Shown here: positions 1-11,420 of the stretch, piece by piece | How the letters are laid out: the number at the start of each line of letters is the position of its first letter | How positions within the stretch are numbered: the first letter of the stretch is position 1 | Assembly (NCBI GenBank): GCA_024734555.1 | Contig: JANPWX010000161.1 | Location: forward strand, 731,370-795,369 | Reading direction: 5' to 3' | DNA: 64,000 bases | Source of the DNA: Trochalopteron elliotii | Lineage: Eukaryota > Chordata > Aves > Passeriformes > Leiothrichidae | Notes under the pieces: generated by a model | What the model was told of the DNA's origin: nothing | Seen by the model: the letters and a program-made list of their open reading frames with translations, nothing else | The model's database searches: none | Position numbers and translations under genes: made by a program

Positions 1-490
1 TGTAAAAATACTTCTGAGATGCACGTTTTGGATCGTCGGAGTGACTGAACAGGCTGTTTTGTAATGGAGAGGCTCGTGGGGAAGCGGGGTCTTAGCTCGG
101 GATGCTGAGCTGGTTCCCTCTGCCAGGAGCTGCTGCTGGCTGGGGATGCCCCTTTCCAGGTGACTCCAGTCCCCTGGATGGGGCAGGGAGCTGGGGCAGG
201 GGAAAGTTGGCACTGGAAAGCTGTTTGCAGGCCATGTGTCCCTCGTGGGCTGTGGGGATCCTCAGGATGGCTGCAGCTCTCCAGTGTCTCCTGCACACAC
301 ACACCCCACACCCCTCACACCCCCCAACACACACACACATACACACACTGTCCTTGTAACCCCAGTCCATGTGTCCCTTGGTGCACACTCACTGGGGATG
401 TGTTGAGGCAGACACTGAGCAGTGGGGAATCCACACCCTGATTGCAGCCCCAGAGTGGAGATTTGGCCTTACAGCTGCTCCTTACAGCTG
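1..490. other. Unassigned non-coding stretch with CA-rich tract
   Basis: No gene is supported. The sequence is G/C-rich filler with short chance frames on both strands. The only structured part is the CA-rich tract at 293-349, listed separately. Confidence 0.6.
293..349. repeat. Imperfect (CA)n microsatellite
   Basis: Runs of CA are interrupted by CCC and one CATA. The tract is seen directly and is short and degenerate, so it is probably an old, slowly mutating microsatellite. Confidence 0.85.
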
Positions 491-731
491 TGAGGGGCAC
501 TGGCCATAAGCTAAACCATGGGAAATTCCACCCTAACGTGAGGAAAAGCTTCTTCACATTGAGGGTGGCAGAGCACAGGAACAGCTGCCCAGGCAGGCTG
601 TGGAGTGTCCCTCTCTGGAGACATCCCAAAGCCACCTGGGTGTGTCCCTGTGTCACCTGCTCTGAGTGACTGTGCCTGGGCAGTGGATGATCCCCAGAGG
701 TCCCTTCCAACCCAAACAGGTCTGTGATTCT
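491..731 (+). mobile_element. CR1 LINE fragment, 3' end, forward
   Basis: This is a 5'-truncated CR1 non-LTR retrotransposon. Recognisable CR1 landmarks occur in order: AGAGCACAGGAACAGCTGCCC, a segment near 617 that reads GGAGACAT, CCCAGAGGTCCCTTCCAACCC, and the terminal TCTGTGATTCTC. The wording is closest to the CR1 subfamilies whose 3' UTR reads 'gagacattc...cccagaggtccc', unlike most other copies in this window. It contains no intact coding sequence and inserts into otherwise plain DNA. Confidence 0.9.
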
Positions 732-1439
732 CTTTCCCTTTGCTCTTCCAGTGGGTACTGGTGGTATTTCCTCACCTGCCTGCTCCCATGGCACAGGGCT
801 GGGCAGGTCTGCTCTCTCCTTTAGAATCCAGGCAAGCACAGAGGGCAGGGGAGCAGAAGAGGGGAAGCAGGAGTGTTTTGATACCACACCCAAGGGCTGC
901 ACATTGGCCAGGACATCTTCAGGAGATGCTCCTCAGCTGGAGGTTCAGCAACAGCCTTGAAACTGGAGAAGATGGAGTTTGGTGAGTCCTTGGAGGGGTG
1001 AAAACACGGCTGTACCTGTGGCCACCGGCACCCCTTGCAGCCCCAGCTCCAACAGAGGGGAAGCCCAACCATCCCTGGCTGTCTTTGCCACCAGCTCACG
1101 GGATTTTCCTTAAGGCCATGCTGGAGGGATGGGATAAGCAGCCCTTTGGCATGTTCCTAGCAGCCCTTTTCAGGGATGTAAGAGGGAGAACGAGTGTTTT
1201 TGGGTCAGCCCACAGCCCCAGGTGACTGTGAAGGGTTCCACCACTGTCCCTAGAGCTGCTGCCCTTCCCGTGGGAAGGCCAGGTGTCTGCCAGCAGCTCC
1301 TGGGGCTGCCCCAGCGTGTCCAGGGGAAGAGGGGGTGCCCCGTGACAGGCATGTGGAGACCTCTGCATCCCACCGTGCCGCAGAGCACCCACCCCATTGT
1401 GCAGCAGCACTGGAGGGAGTTTGGGTTAAAAGGGGTTAA
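732..1439. other. Unassigned non-coding stretch
   Basis: G/C-rich unique sequence. I see no repeat, splice-flanked exon or RNA structure in it. Overlapping short frames on both strands have the low-complexity Pro/Ser/Gly/Trp make-up expected by chance. Confidence 0.5.
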
Positions 1440-1830
1440 CAGCTCTCTGCTGTAACACATGATTGGTCTTTATGAGGTTGAAACTCTTGTCTGTTTGAGG
1501 CCTACAGATGATGCTAAAGAGCACAATAATGACAGCAATTCAAAGCAATCTAATTATGCAAACGGGAGGCTAAACAATTTCATCATCCTTAAATTAGATT
1601 GTCCTAATGAGATAAAGACACCAATTAATCCTGAATTAATTTCAATAGCCTATTTCAGGCAAACACTTTAATATGCAAATGTAAATGAGAAACAAAGCCT
1701 ACTGTAGAATGCCAGAGTTCAAAACCTCTCTCTGCACAGCTGCAGCGGGTGTAAATAGTGTCTAATGAGTTTGCATGGAAAGACACAACCAGTTGAAAAT
1801 TTTAGACTTCATAAAGCACAGCCGGTGCCT
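1440..1830. promoter_or_regulatory. Candidate conserved non-coding element rich in homeodomain and POU words
   Basis: Base composition changes sharply from GC-rich filler to AT-rich sequence packed with TAAT/ATTA cores. TAATTATGCAAAC lies at 1551-1563, CCAATTAATCCTGAATTAAT at 1621-1640, and an exact octamer ATGCAAAT at 1673-1680. It shows no repeat-family signature and no plausible frame. This profile is typical of vertebrate developmental enhancers. Conservation itself is inferred, since no alignment could be made. The right edge is uncertain because the AT-rich character fades near 1830. Confidence 0.5.
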
Positions 1831-2029
1831 CAGGTAGGTCGCAGTGCTGAGGCGGACAGGAGGAGAGGGAGGAAGAGGGAGGAAGAGGCAGGACTCACTC
1901 GGGGGAGGCCATCAGCCACTCCCCACAGGCACACCGGGATGGGTCCAGCCGCTGCCACCACGGGATGGAGGCTTTTAACAAGACACTGCTCCAAAAAGCT
2001 GAATGCTTCATGCTGAGTACCTGGCCACT

Positions 2030-2100
2030 CGCCTTCCTGGGACACAGAGATGATTTTAATTAGCTGTTGCATAATTGTTTTAAATTAGCCAGTTTGCTAT
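2030..2100. promoter_or_regulatory. Short candidate regulatory element
   Basis: This short AT-rich island contains TTTTAATTAGCTG and TAAATTAGCC around 2052-2092, set in GC-rich flanks. It could be the outer part of the 1440-1830 element or a separate site. The call rests on motif content only. Confidence 0.3.
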
Positions 2101-2321
2101 GCACTCACACACACACAAAATCCGCTCCTGTTTGTCTTTTTTTTTTCTCCTAAGCACTTGACAGTGGAAAAGGGCAGGGCCTGGGGTTTAGGTTACAGGG
2201 AAATCAAACATCATCCAGAGTTTCTCTTGCCTTGCTTCCCTCTGTAACAAAGTCCCAGGAGACATCCAGGAAGTGAGTCCCAATCCCGGGGCCTGACTGA
2301 GGTCTGTCTTCCAATTTACAC

Positions 2322-2388
2322 TTTTTTTTTCTTTTTTTCTTTTTTTATTCTTTTTTTTTTCTTTTTTTTTTTTTCTTTTTTTTTTTTT
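2322..2388. repeat. T-rich low-complexity tract (67 bp)
   Basis: Almost uninterrupted T with single C or A breaks. On the reverse strand it gives Lys-rich chance frames that should not be read as protein. No poly-A-tailed element was recognised next to it. Confidence 0.9.
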
Positions 2389-2648
2389 AAATCCCAGCCC
2401 TGGGCAGGGGAGCTGCACAGGGCTCTGCAAAGGTGGCTGTGGGAAATGATGGCATCGAAGGTGAGGCTCAGCTCTGAGTTATTCCTCACCAGCAGGTCCC
2501 AGGAATGTGCCCTGGAGGAAGCTGTTAAAAACAAACAAACAAAGGAGGAGCAAAACCAAACTACCCCAGAATTAGCACCTCTTGGATAATTTATTCCTCT
2601 ACCCCTTCTGCCAAATTCATCCTGGGCTGCTGTTATGGGATAATATTA

Positions 2649-3063
2649 GAATCACAGAGTGGTTTTGTTTGGAAGGGACCTCAAAGACCATCTCATTTCA
2701 ACCTCTCTCCCATGGGCAGGGACACCTTTCACTGTCCCAGGCTGCTCCAGGCCCCGTCCAACCTGGCCTTGGACACTTCCAGAGATCCAGGGCCAGCCAC
2801 AGCGTCTCTGGGCACCCTGTGCCAAGGCCTCCCCACCCTCACAGGGAAGAATTTCTCCCTGATACCTAATCTAAGGCTATTCTCTCTCAGTTTGAAGCCA
2901 TATCCTCTTGTCCTGTCACTCCAGGCCCTTGTCACAAGTCCCTCTCCTGTAGCCCCTTGAGGTGTTGGAAGGAGCTCTAAGTTCTTCCTGGAGCCTTCTC
3001 TTCTTCAGGCTGAACAACCCCAACTCTCAGCCTGTCTCCATAAACAGAGGTGCTGCAGCCCTG
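2649..3063 (-). mobile_element. CR1 LINE fragment, reverse
   Basis: The forward strand begins with the reverse complement of the CR1 tail (GAATCACAGAGTGG) and then runs through GGACCTCAAAGACCATCT, ACCTGGCCTTGGACACTTCC, GGGAAGAATTTCTCCCTGAT and CTTCTTCAGGCTGAACAACCC. That is the CR1 3' UTR and the last part of ORF2 in antisense. It is about 415 bp, 5'-truncated and clearly older than a fresh insertion because of many substitutions. Confidence 0.95.
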
Positions 3064-4369
3064 TAGTGTAACCCTGAGGGCTTGTGAGGCTAGAGAGGGC
3101 TAGAGAGGGCTTGTGTCCTTCCAAAAATATTTCTTCATACGTGACTGCCCTGGATGTTCTTTCCCCTTAAAGTCCCTATTCTTTCTTTGAGTTTCCCCCA
3201 GGTTTATCCTCAGCCTCACCCAGTGGCAGCTCATGCTGCAGGTGAGGGGGCAGCCTGGGAGGAGGTGAAGGGACTGTTCTGCAAAAAGTTGAGGCTTCTC
3301 TGTCCCTCCCACATTCCCCTGGGGCCTTTCCACCAAGTTCTGAAGAGCTGCCAGCTGGGCTGGAAAGCAGATCCTTTTTTTATGGACTTTTTCTTGATGG
3401 GACAAAGCTGAACCCCACTGCTTGACTTTTACCAAGCAGACACCTCGTGTCTTCCCCAGGTGTTGAAGGAAATTCCCTCTTTGTTTTGGCACCACATGGT
3501 TTTCCAGATATTTCCTGAAGCTGTGAGATCCTGTCTTGTTCACGTCACCTCTTGCAAGGGCTTTCTGGTACTAAATAATGTTGTTGTCTCTCCTGCTTCT
3601 CTTAGGAGGGCAGCGTGTGTTGGAGACAGGAATTCCAGCGTTTCTACAGGGAAATCTTGGGTAACCATCATTTATGCAACAGGGTGTTTAATGCTTGCTG
3701 AGTGGACCACGAACATCCCTTTCCATTTCTCCAGCCTTAATGGGCATGGTGGTTTACTGACAGATGAATTGAGACAGTGAAAGGGCTGATGGCCCAGAGC
3801 TCACAGCGTGCCAGCAGATCTGGAGATCTTCTATCACACGTTTGTCCTTGGAAAAAAGACAATTGACTCAGTAAATTGCTTAATCTCTGGCACGCTGGGT
3901 ACCAGTGCTGCCTTTTCTGCTGGAGCCTGGGAGATTTTTTTTCCAAAGCACTGGGCAGTGCCTGGGCTCTGTTGTCTGAGCAACCAGCAGGACAGTGTGA
4001 GCTCCAGCTCATCTTGAGATGTTGTGCCACGGATGGGGACCTGGGCAAGAGCTTGGAGGTGCTGATGCTCCCAGCAGGAAGAGCAAATCCCACAGTGTGC
4101 AGGCATTCCTGGGAGCTGGAGCACAGCTTTAGTGGCTCTCAGAGATAAGGCACTGGGTTGTCTGGGTCTTTGGCCTGATGTGGGAGAGCAGGGGGATCCC
4201 CAGAGCTGGGGTGGGGCCTGTCAGGAGAGAGACTGGGGAAGCTCAGGGTGGGGAAGCCGTTAGCAGGCACGAGCTGCCTCCAAAAGAGGATGACAGATCA
4301 CAGCCTGGGGCTGTGGTTTCCTGCTAATTAATACCAGATCTGCACATTACCCCCTCACCCCATGGGAGG
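3064..4369. other. Unassigned non-coding stretch
   Basis: Unique sequence without a recognised repeat. A 10-bp unit (TAGAGAGGGC) is repeated twice at 3091-3110. Chance frames of up to about 147 codons exist on the reverse strand but lack any recognisable domain. Confidence 0.5.
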
Positions 4370-4620
4370 AATTGGGACTGAATCAGGGGTGAGCACATGA
4401 TCGCGTTTTTGCCAAATTACCCGGCTCCTACAATATGGTGTGCACCTGGCTCCCCGCCAGCGGCGGGAGCACAAAACAATACCTGATTCAGCAGAAAGTC
4501 TTCTGGCCCCTTTGGAGATCTTGTGAAGCAGCAGAAAGAGTTTATATCTGTTCAGCGATTTGCATTGTTTTCCTCCTTGGACTGGGTGCCATAAAATTGG
4601 ATTTACGGCCGTGAGGCAGC
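4370..4620. promoter_or_regulatory. Candidate conserved non-coding element
   Basis: Mixed AT/GC sequence with scattered CpGs (GATCGCGTTTTTGCC, TTACGGCCGTGAGG) and the words ACAATATGG, GATTTGCATTGTTTTCC and CATAAAATTGG. It differs from the surrounding G/T-rich filler and contains no repeat. CpGs kept in AT-rich bird DNA suggest constraint, but this is inference. Confidence 0.35.
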
Positions 4621-4799
4621 GTGGCCAAAGGGGCACAGCCCCTCATGCCAGTGCAGTTTAAAAGCAGAGGTGGGGATGGGTCCAAAAGCAAGCCCTGCTG
4701 AGTTTCCATCTAGAGGTGAGCTCTGTTGCCTGGATCCATCTGTTGTTGGAGCCTGGTGATCCCTGGAGGAGCTGGGTGTGCTGCTGAGATCCTGAAACC

Positions 4800-5040
4800 G
4801 GGACTCTCAGTCATGTTTTAGTTAAAGGGCTCTAACAGTCAGCCAGGGGACTTGTAAAAATGTTACCACAGGGTCTCCTGTTTATTCTGCCACTCTCTGT
4901 ACTCAGCTCACACATTAAAAGATGGTATTTTTTTAGCTGCCAGTGCTGCTGTCTGATGAATCCAGCTGTTTTCTTTCCCCCTCTGAAATCGTGACATTTG
5001 TAATCAGCATTTAGTGGGAAGCCTCCCAAGTGTCACGCTC
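4800..5040. promoter_or_regulatory. Candidate conserved non-coding element
   Basis: AT-leaning block containing TTGTAAAAATGTTACC, ATTAAAAGATGG, GTGACATTTGTAATCAGC and ATTTAGTGGG. No repeat or coding signal was found. Together with 4370-4620 it makes a pair of similar islands about 180 bp apart. Confidence 0.35.
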
Positions 5041-6536
5041 TGTCCTGGTACTCAGAGAGGTGGAGTGGGCCTGTGGGGATGTTGGTGGGTGCATGTCCTC
5101 CACCTCCTCCAGCCTGGGCTGGTGCTCAGGCTGCTGTGCTGAGGTGAGCTCCCACCCCCCAAAAAAAACCCCACACAGCAGCTGGGATGACAACAGGCTG
5201 TCATTTGGCTTGCCAGGGACACGGGTGTGAAAACCATCCTCAGACTTCCAGCTGCCCAGGCAAGCTGGATTCTCCTTGTTTTCTTCACGCACCCCTCTGC
5301 CAGGGGAAGGAGGCCCAGAGACCGGCTTGGGTGCCCAGCACTGCCTGTGGCTCTCTTTGTGCCTGCCTGCAAGTTCCCAAGGGGAAGGCAGAGAGAGCTG
5401 GGATGTTCTCTGTCCTGACATGGATTTCGGGAGGAGAGTGCTGGGACTTTAACTCTGAGGCAGAGTAACAAGAGTCTCCTGATCTTCCTGTCTTCCAGAA
5501 GAAAAAAAACCATCCTTTTCAAAACCAGTTTGCCCCAATCCCTCCCTGAAAGCCCCTTGCACACAGCAACTCTTCCTTGCATCAACCCAAGGGAAAGTCT
5601 TTACTTTCCTTGCATGTGAATGTTCACAGTTTTACAGCTGTAAAAGTGAGGCTGGGCTGGGGAGAAGCAAAAAGGTGGGCTCAGAGGAAATAAAGCCACA
5701 GCAGCAGGGTGGTTACTGATGAGCCATCCGAGGTGCAGGGGAGAATCTGCATAAAATATTCCTCATGGAGCTCGGGCAGCCAGTTCCAGCCCAGATAACA
5801 GTCTGACAGTCGCTGAGGAAGGATGCCTTTAACCTTCACAAAAACTGAGAGGACAGCAGAGAAATGAGCCAGGCAGTGGTGTCATGAAAATCACAACCTC
5901 AGCGCTTCGGATGAGTTTTGCTCTGCAGCGGAGTTTTGGGTGGTGGAGGGGAAATAAGGGAAATGCTGGGAGGAAGATGAGTGGTGGGCTGGGGATGTGC
6001 TCCTGTCAGAGCTGGAACAGTCCCTTGCAGAAGGAGATCTGTGCAGAACTCGGTTCCTGGTGGTCCTGGGGACAAGGAGATGCTGTGGCTGCTGCATATT
6101 CTGTGGGTTTAGTGAGGACCACCCTGCAGAGGTCCAGTGGGACCATAATGTGGTGGTGCAGCCCCCATGGGATGACACCCACCAGCTCTTCCAGGTCTTC
6201 AGGTCCTACTCTCACTTGCATGAGATTTAAACCTTTTGGGACAACCATTTTTATCATGAAAAGGGTCTCTGGAGGCACATAAATGTCTGTGCATTGGTCT
6301 GCATGTTTATGGTTCAAATTCCCTGCCCAGGTTGGTCTGCAGGGAGGCTGTGCAGGCACCTGTTTGCAGCTCAGGGTGGCTGTGGTGCCTCCTCCTTTCC
6401 TCTGAACAGCCCTATAGTTTCCTTCGCCCTGTTTTCTATCCTCCTCCAACCAGTTCACTAGTGAAAGGCAAACCTTTCAATCCAGTTTGGCTTTCTAAGA
6501 GCTCTTTTCACCCGCTCTGTTGTTGTCAAGAGTGAG

Positions 6537-6554
6537 AAAAAAAAAAAAAAAAAA
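6537..6554. repeat. Poly-A run (18 bp)
   Basis: Pure A homopolymer. No retrotransposon 3' end was recognised immediately upstream, so it is treated as a simple repeat. Confidence 0.9.
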
Positions 6555-8571
6555 GGGAAAGCAGAGTATTTCTACAGCTAAATGACCCATGTTTGGATGA
6601 CTGGGGCTAAGGACTTGGGGATCTTTCCCAGCTGGGGTTTTATTGGAATGGGGAACTCACGTCAATATTTGGGAAACACTGTTTTGTCCCAAGTTTTGAT
6701 GCAATAAACAATCCTTGTAGCAAAAGATTTTACCAGGCTCGTAACACGGAGATAATTTGACACCCAGTGTGAGACACCCAAATGCTGCTCAAAAGCAAAA
6801 GCCTTCTTCTGAACTCACAGCTTTCTCTGTTTGCCAAACCATGTATTCGGTCCATTTGTCCTCAAAACTGGCCAGGACTGGCAGGCTGGGCAGCTCCTGC
6901 TCCACAGCCCTTGTGCTGAACAATCCAGGGTGCACAGCCAGCTTCCAGCCGGGTTTTTCCTGCAGATCCCTGGCATCGGGCTGTCCCCAGGCAAGCTGCT
7001 TCCCACCAGCACTGGTGGAAGGCAGTGCTTCAGAGACACTGAGACACCAGAAAAAAATAAAAAAGGAGGAGGATCAGCTCTTCATCTGGGATGGAAATAA
7101 AGCTGGTGAAAGGATGGGTGTTTTCTCTTTTGCCTTGAGGTTAGAAAACAGCAGGAAACGCTTGCTTGAAGAAAAGGCACATGGCCACCAGTATGACTTG
7201 TGCAGGCTCTGCTGCCTTGAAGTCGGTCTGCAAACAGGGTTTTGTGGTGGATAAAATTTCACAGACTTTCCATGGTTCCTGACTGCAGTTTTTCTTGTGC
7301 CTGGCTTGCAGCTAAAGGGGAATTTTTGCCATATTTGCACAGGCCTGGTAGGTGGTGTTCACACCATCAGGATCTCGGAGTTGAGTGAGGCAAATACTGG
7401 TTTATCTCTACAGCTTTATATGTGGCATTATAAAACTCCCTCATGGAAAAGAGTTTGTTAGGAGCAGCCAGAGCTCCTGGTTTTGTCCAGGTACTCAGCT
7501 CAACAAAGTCTTTGGGAAGTAAGTGATCCTCTAACCCATGACCCCACAGCCTGCAGGACTAACTTTGCCTTTCTAGCTTATTACTAAGCATCTTTTGTGA
7601 GTAACCAAGATGTATTGAGTTGGGACTCCCCGAGTGCGAGCAGCCAGAGATAGCTTTGACTTTTCCTTTTTTTAATTTACCTTGTGGGGCTGTGGGAAAT
7701 GAGAAATCCTTCTGGCTGTCAATATTGCCAGCAGTGCTACCACTGCCATGACAGAGAAAGGGGGGTCAGTGGGGGCTGCAGGAACCAGGCACCCCTGGAC
7801 CAGCATCTCAGCCTTGCACCCAACCAGAGCTGACACAGCCAGTGTGACAAGATTTGGGCTGATGAGCTCTTGAACTCCCAGAAAATGTCTTTTTCTTCAG
7901 CTCTTGCCCCCCTTTCCAACTTTCCCAGACAGATTATTCCTGTTATTTATCCTTCCTCTGCCCTTCTCCCTGCCTTTTGGCTCCTTTTGCAGAAGGAAGG
8001 CTCCTCCTTTTGCAGAGGGGCTCCTTTTTGTGTCTTTGCAGGGGAAACCTCCACATTCACAAAACACTGATGGTGATGGGGAGCAGGGTGACCTGAGAGG
8101 GATCTGCTCTGCCCAGTCAGGTAGGATCTTCTGACTTTCTCTGCAAACCTGTCTCTCCCACCCTCTCTCTTTCCCTTGCAATAGCAGCCAGGAATCTCAC
8201 TGGGAATGGTGCTCTGGAGTGGCCTGGACTTGGAAGTGTCTCCTCCCATGCTTCCAGAACATGGAGAAGGCAACTTGGGCTGCCAGGTGGCCAGGGAGAG
8301 AGCACCTGTATATCAATTAAGTGATACTGAAGTGATATAAAGCAACTCAGCTAGTGTAGCTGGAAGGAGGAAGATGATGAGAAGGTGATATAAGGAGCTC
8401 TTGGCCTTTCCCTGTTTTTGTTTCTGCCTTCCCTTCTTTGTGGCAGTGAGGAGTGCCCTGAGGGTGCTCCATGTCCTGGGAGCTTCTCTGTGCAGCACTG
8501 GAGACCTGGGGGAGCAGAGCCATTGGCCCCATGGGGATCATTTTCCTGCTTGTGCATCACAAACTGTGAGT

Positions 8572-8609
8572 GGGGTGTTGTGGGGATGGGATGGGGGGTT
8601 GTTGTGGGG
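8572..8609 (+). other. G-quadruplex-forming candidate
   Basis: There are G runs of 4, 4, 3, 6 and 4 bases with loops of 6, 2, 2 and about 7 bases. The first four runs satisfy the usual G3+N1-7 quadruplex pattern. The sequence is seen directly; folding in vivo is not known. Confidence 0.6.
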
Positions 8610-9118
8610 TGCCGCTTGGTTGGAGAGGGGGATGTTTTGGGAATTCTGCCTGGATTCCTTTTCTCTGGCCCATGATGCTTGACTAGTGTTTTCCAAGCAT
8701 GTGATGTCCTTGCCTGTTTGAAACTGTTGGCTTCCCTGCTCAGACATGGAAGAGCAAATTTGTTTTCCTCTGGTTGGGAGCAGTGTGTGAGCCCTCTTTG
8801 CTGGCACTGAGCTGGGCTGGGCAATAGGGGCTGCTTTAGCTGAGGCTTTGAGACCCCCAGAGTTGAGGGGCAGCTCAGGAATGGAGAAGGACAGAGCCAA
8901 TCTGGTTTGCCAGGTCAGCTCCGGGATATCATCGCTGCTGCTTCCCACAGGCAGGCTGCAATGAGAGAGGCTGATTTCCCTTTTCTCTCCCATCCCCGTT
9001 CTGTTCCCCCAGCTGCCAGCAGATACCTGGGAGAACATTGTCACCACAAGTGGCTTTGGTCGCCTCCTCTGGTGGCTCCTGGAGTCTCAGGTTTGGTTTT
9101 CTCACCCGAGATTCTGGC

Positions 9119-9930
9119 TGTTAAGAGTCCTTGGCCCTCTAAAAGCCCCGAGCCGTGTCGCATGAAAAAATAGCAGAGTCTCCAAGGCCTTGTTTTCAGG
9201 TTTCTGGTGTTGTTTATTATTTGATATCTCAGAATTCTCTCTGCACCCAGCCGAGGTCCGGACAGGGCTGGGACACAAGGCCACTGACCCCCAGTGGGGC
9301 ATTGCTCTGCTCTTATACAGATAACCACGTGTCCATTATTTACTATTTTGTGCCAATGTCTAGTGCCTATACTGGAAAGGTCATTTCTACCTTAACCCAA
9401 TCCCCTCAAACTACTTTGTGTCATCACCACCTCAGAAGATGGAGGATGAGGAAGAAGGAGAGGAACTTAGGGCAACACCCTAAATCCTCCATCTTGTCCC
9501 CCATTTACCTCTATACTAAGAATCCTAAAACTACAAAATTTTTCACCCCATGCTGTGCTAAGCTACTATTTTCACACCCTCGAGGTTTGTAATTCCTCTC
9601 TCAGTATCGGAAGCTTTTCCCATGGACTAAAATCAAACTCGGTGTCCTTCCAGGCTGTGTGCCAAGGTCTCCAACCCCCCTGGACTGGTTCCACACCCCC
9701 CTGTGCAGGGTTCAAACTCTCTTCCTCAGGTCCCAGGTCATCCAAAGGGATGCCCTGGACTCCGACACTGGAGGAAAAGGCAACACGTCTTTTGGTTGTT
9801 CAGTCATTTTGTGTGACCACCACAGAGGGGTCGCTGCTGCCTCGTGTCCCTCCCGTGGCGGGAGGCTCTGTCCTGGTGCCATTTGTCTTCCACACATTCC
9901 ATTTATCTCCGGTGAGAAGCTTCAGGCCCA
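9119..9930 (-). mobile_element. Endogenous retrovirus LTR, reverse strand, edges uncertain
   Basis: Read in antisense, the block has LTR architecture: a TATA-like CTGTATAAGAGC (forward 9311-9322), a poly-A signal region AATAATAAACA (around 9209-9219), and a likely U5 end ...CTCTTAACA beginning at forward 9119. The wording around 9420-9500 is one I associate with abundant passerine retroviral LTRs, probably ERVK-like. The U3 start is unclear. One option is TGTCGGAG at forward 9767, giving a 649-bp LTR with a near-match duplication (CTGGC left, CTGGA right). A longer U3 to about 9900-9930 is equally possible. No gag, pol or env sequence is attached, so it behaves as a solo LTR. Confidence 0.65.
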
Positions 9931-9957
9931 AACCATCTTAAGTGATCTCCAAAAGAC

Positions 9958-10620
9958 AGTGATAAGTACCTTCCCCCATCATTATGGCTCCATTTTATCA
10001 CGGTGGTGATAGCAATAATGGCGGTTGTAACCCCCATCAAGTCCACTTAACATGGTTCATTTTCAAAAGTCACTCAATGCCTCCTGACAGTCCGGCTGGG
10101 CGGTATGAAAAGATCATTTAACCCTGATGATCCGAGGGAGCCGGCGAGTGGGAAAAGGAGCCCCGGCAGCCGGAGAGGAGCCGGCATGGGGCAGGCAAGG
10201 GAAGACCATTGATTTTGTGACAAGGGGCAAAACCACTGTCAGCGTGGAGCGGCGCGGTGCAGGGGGACGTTTCAATTAGCGCTGCCGGGAGAAATCCCAG
10301 GGAAGGCAGAAAAGCCCGGGCTGCCTTACCTACTATTTTAATTTTTTTTTTTTTATTTTAACGGCGAAAAAGGAAGCCAAAATTAGAATCCCTATTAACA
10401 ATTAGCGTAATTAAAGGCGACACGTTGTAATTTCAGCAGAAAGGCCCTTTCTGATGGCACGGTGGCCTGAGATAATTGCAGCCCGCGCTCTGCTGAGGCG
10501 CGTGGTAAATGGACGGCGCGCTGGCCCACCTGCCACTCAGGCAGCCCTGCTATTATCCTGCCTGATGCTGCCTCGCCATCCAAAGCAAAGCCATCCTCTG
10601 GTGACCTCAGAGCTGCTGGG
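9958..10620. promoter_or_regulatory. Candidate conserved non-coding element, partly CpG-rich
   Basis: Beyond the LTR, the sequence has words typical of enhancers: CCATCATTATGGCTCC, TTTATCACGG, ATTAGCGTAATTAAAGG (10401-10417), and TTCAATTAGCGC near 10271. CpG density rises between 10130 and 10530 (CCGGCGAG, GGAGCGGCGCGGTGC, GGACGGCGCGCTGG). No repeat or exon was recognised. It may be two or three adjacent elements rather than one. Confidence 0.45.
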
Positions 10621-11039
10621 AAATTGCCCCTGGGTTCCAGAGGATGGGGAGGGGAAGGAGCGCTCTGCTTTGAGGAGGAGGTGCCCCAGCGGTGGTTGCT
10701 GCCGTTCAGGCTGTGCCCATGGCTGGGTTTACAGTTGTGGAGGAGACCCCAGGGCAGAGATGAGCCTCCCTTCTGCCTCTCCCACCTGGCTGTGACTCGC
10801 CGCCATGCCTCAGCACAAGCTTCTCCATCCAACCCTCTTGCCAAATCTCAGCCCCAGCATCCCTCCCTGTGCGTGTCTTCCTCCCCACACGGAGAGGGGG
10901 TAAAGCCAAGCCCTAGGTTATGAGCTGTACCCCCTTTCCTCGCCTCCCCCCAAGCCCCCACTGCCCACCAGGGACCACTTGGGGACATGGCAGCTGTCAC
11001 CTGCAGCGGGGGAAGCACCTACCAGTGCTTTGAAAGCAA

Positions 11040-11420
11040 AGTCTCTCAGATTTGGCAAAGGACTTGCTCACGCTCTCACTTTCAGGTTAGCTTATCTGAA
11101 TAATTACATGAGTGAAGCTATCCCAGAGTGTCTTGGAATATGCAGAAATACATTCCATCTGTGTATGCCACAGCATCAAAGTCAAAGAGCTCTCCGAAAG
11201 GAGGTCAGTCTCGCTAACATCTTAATTCGGGGTGGAGAATGGGGGAAGAAACACTAAAAATCAGAATTATATGCTGCCAAAATGACCCATTTGGGTCTAG
11301 GCCCAAAAGCTTGAATTTATTTTGAATTTGAGATCATTTTAGATTATAGTTTACACAAGACAATGCAAAGCTTGAAAGTGTTCAGCTGGAAGCAGAGCTG
11401 TCAATTGCATGGCAAAGAAG
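11040..11420. promoter_or_regulatory. Candidate conserved non-coding element
   Basis: AT-rich island with GAATAATTACATGAG, a TEAD-like ACATTCCATC, a TCF/LEF-like CATCAAAGTC, and TCTTAATTCGGG. The flanks are plain GC-rich DNA. The motif names are pattern matches only. There is no repeat signature. Confidence 0.45.

Larger units (their letters stand above)
5041..9038. other. Unassigned non-coding stretch, 4 kb
   Basis: No gene or interspersed repeat recognised. An 18-base A run lies at 6537-6554, a G-quadruplex candidate at 8572-8609, and small AT-rich patches near 5690-5840, 6640-6770 and 8305-8350 that could be minor regulatory sites. Frames of up to 177 codons are present on both strands but are Pro/Ser-rich and look random. 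Confidence 0.45.

Noticed and set aside
2322..2388. Possible poly-A tail of a reverse-strand retrotransposon
   Set aside because: No retrotransposon body is recognised adjacent to it; CR1 elements do not end in poly-A.
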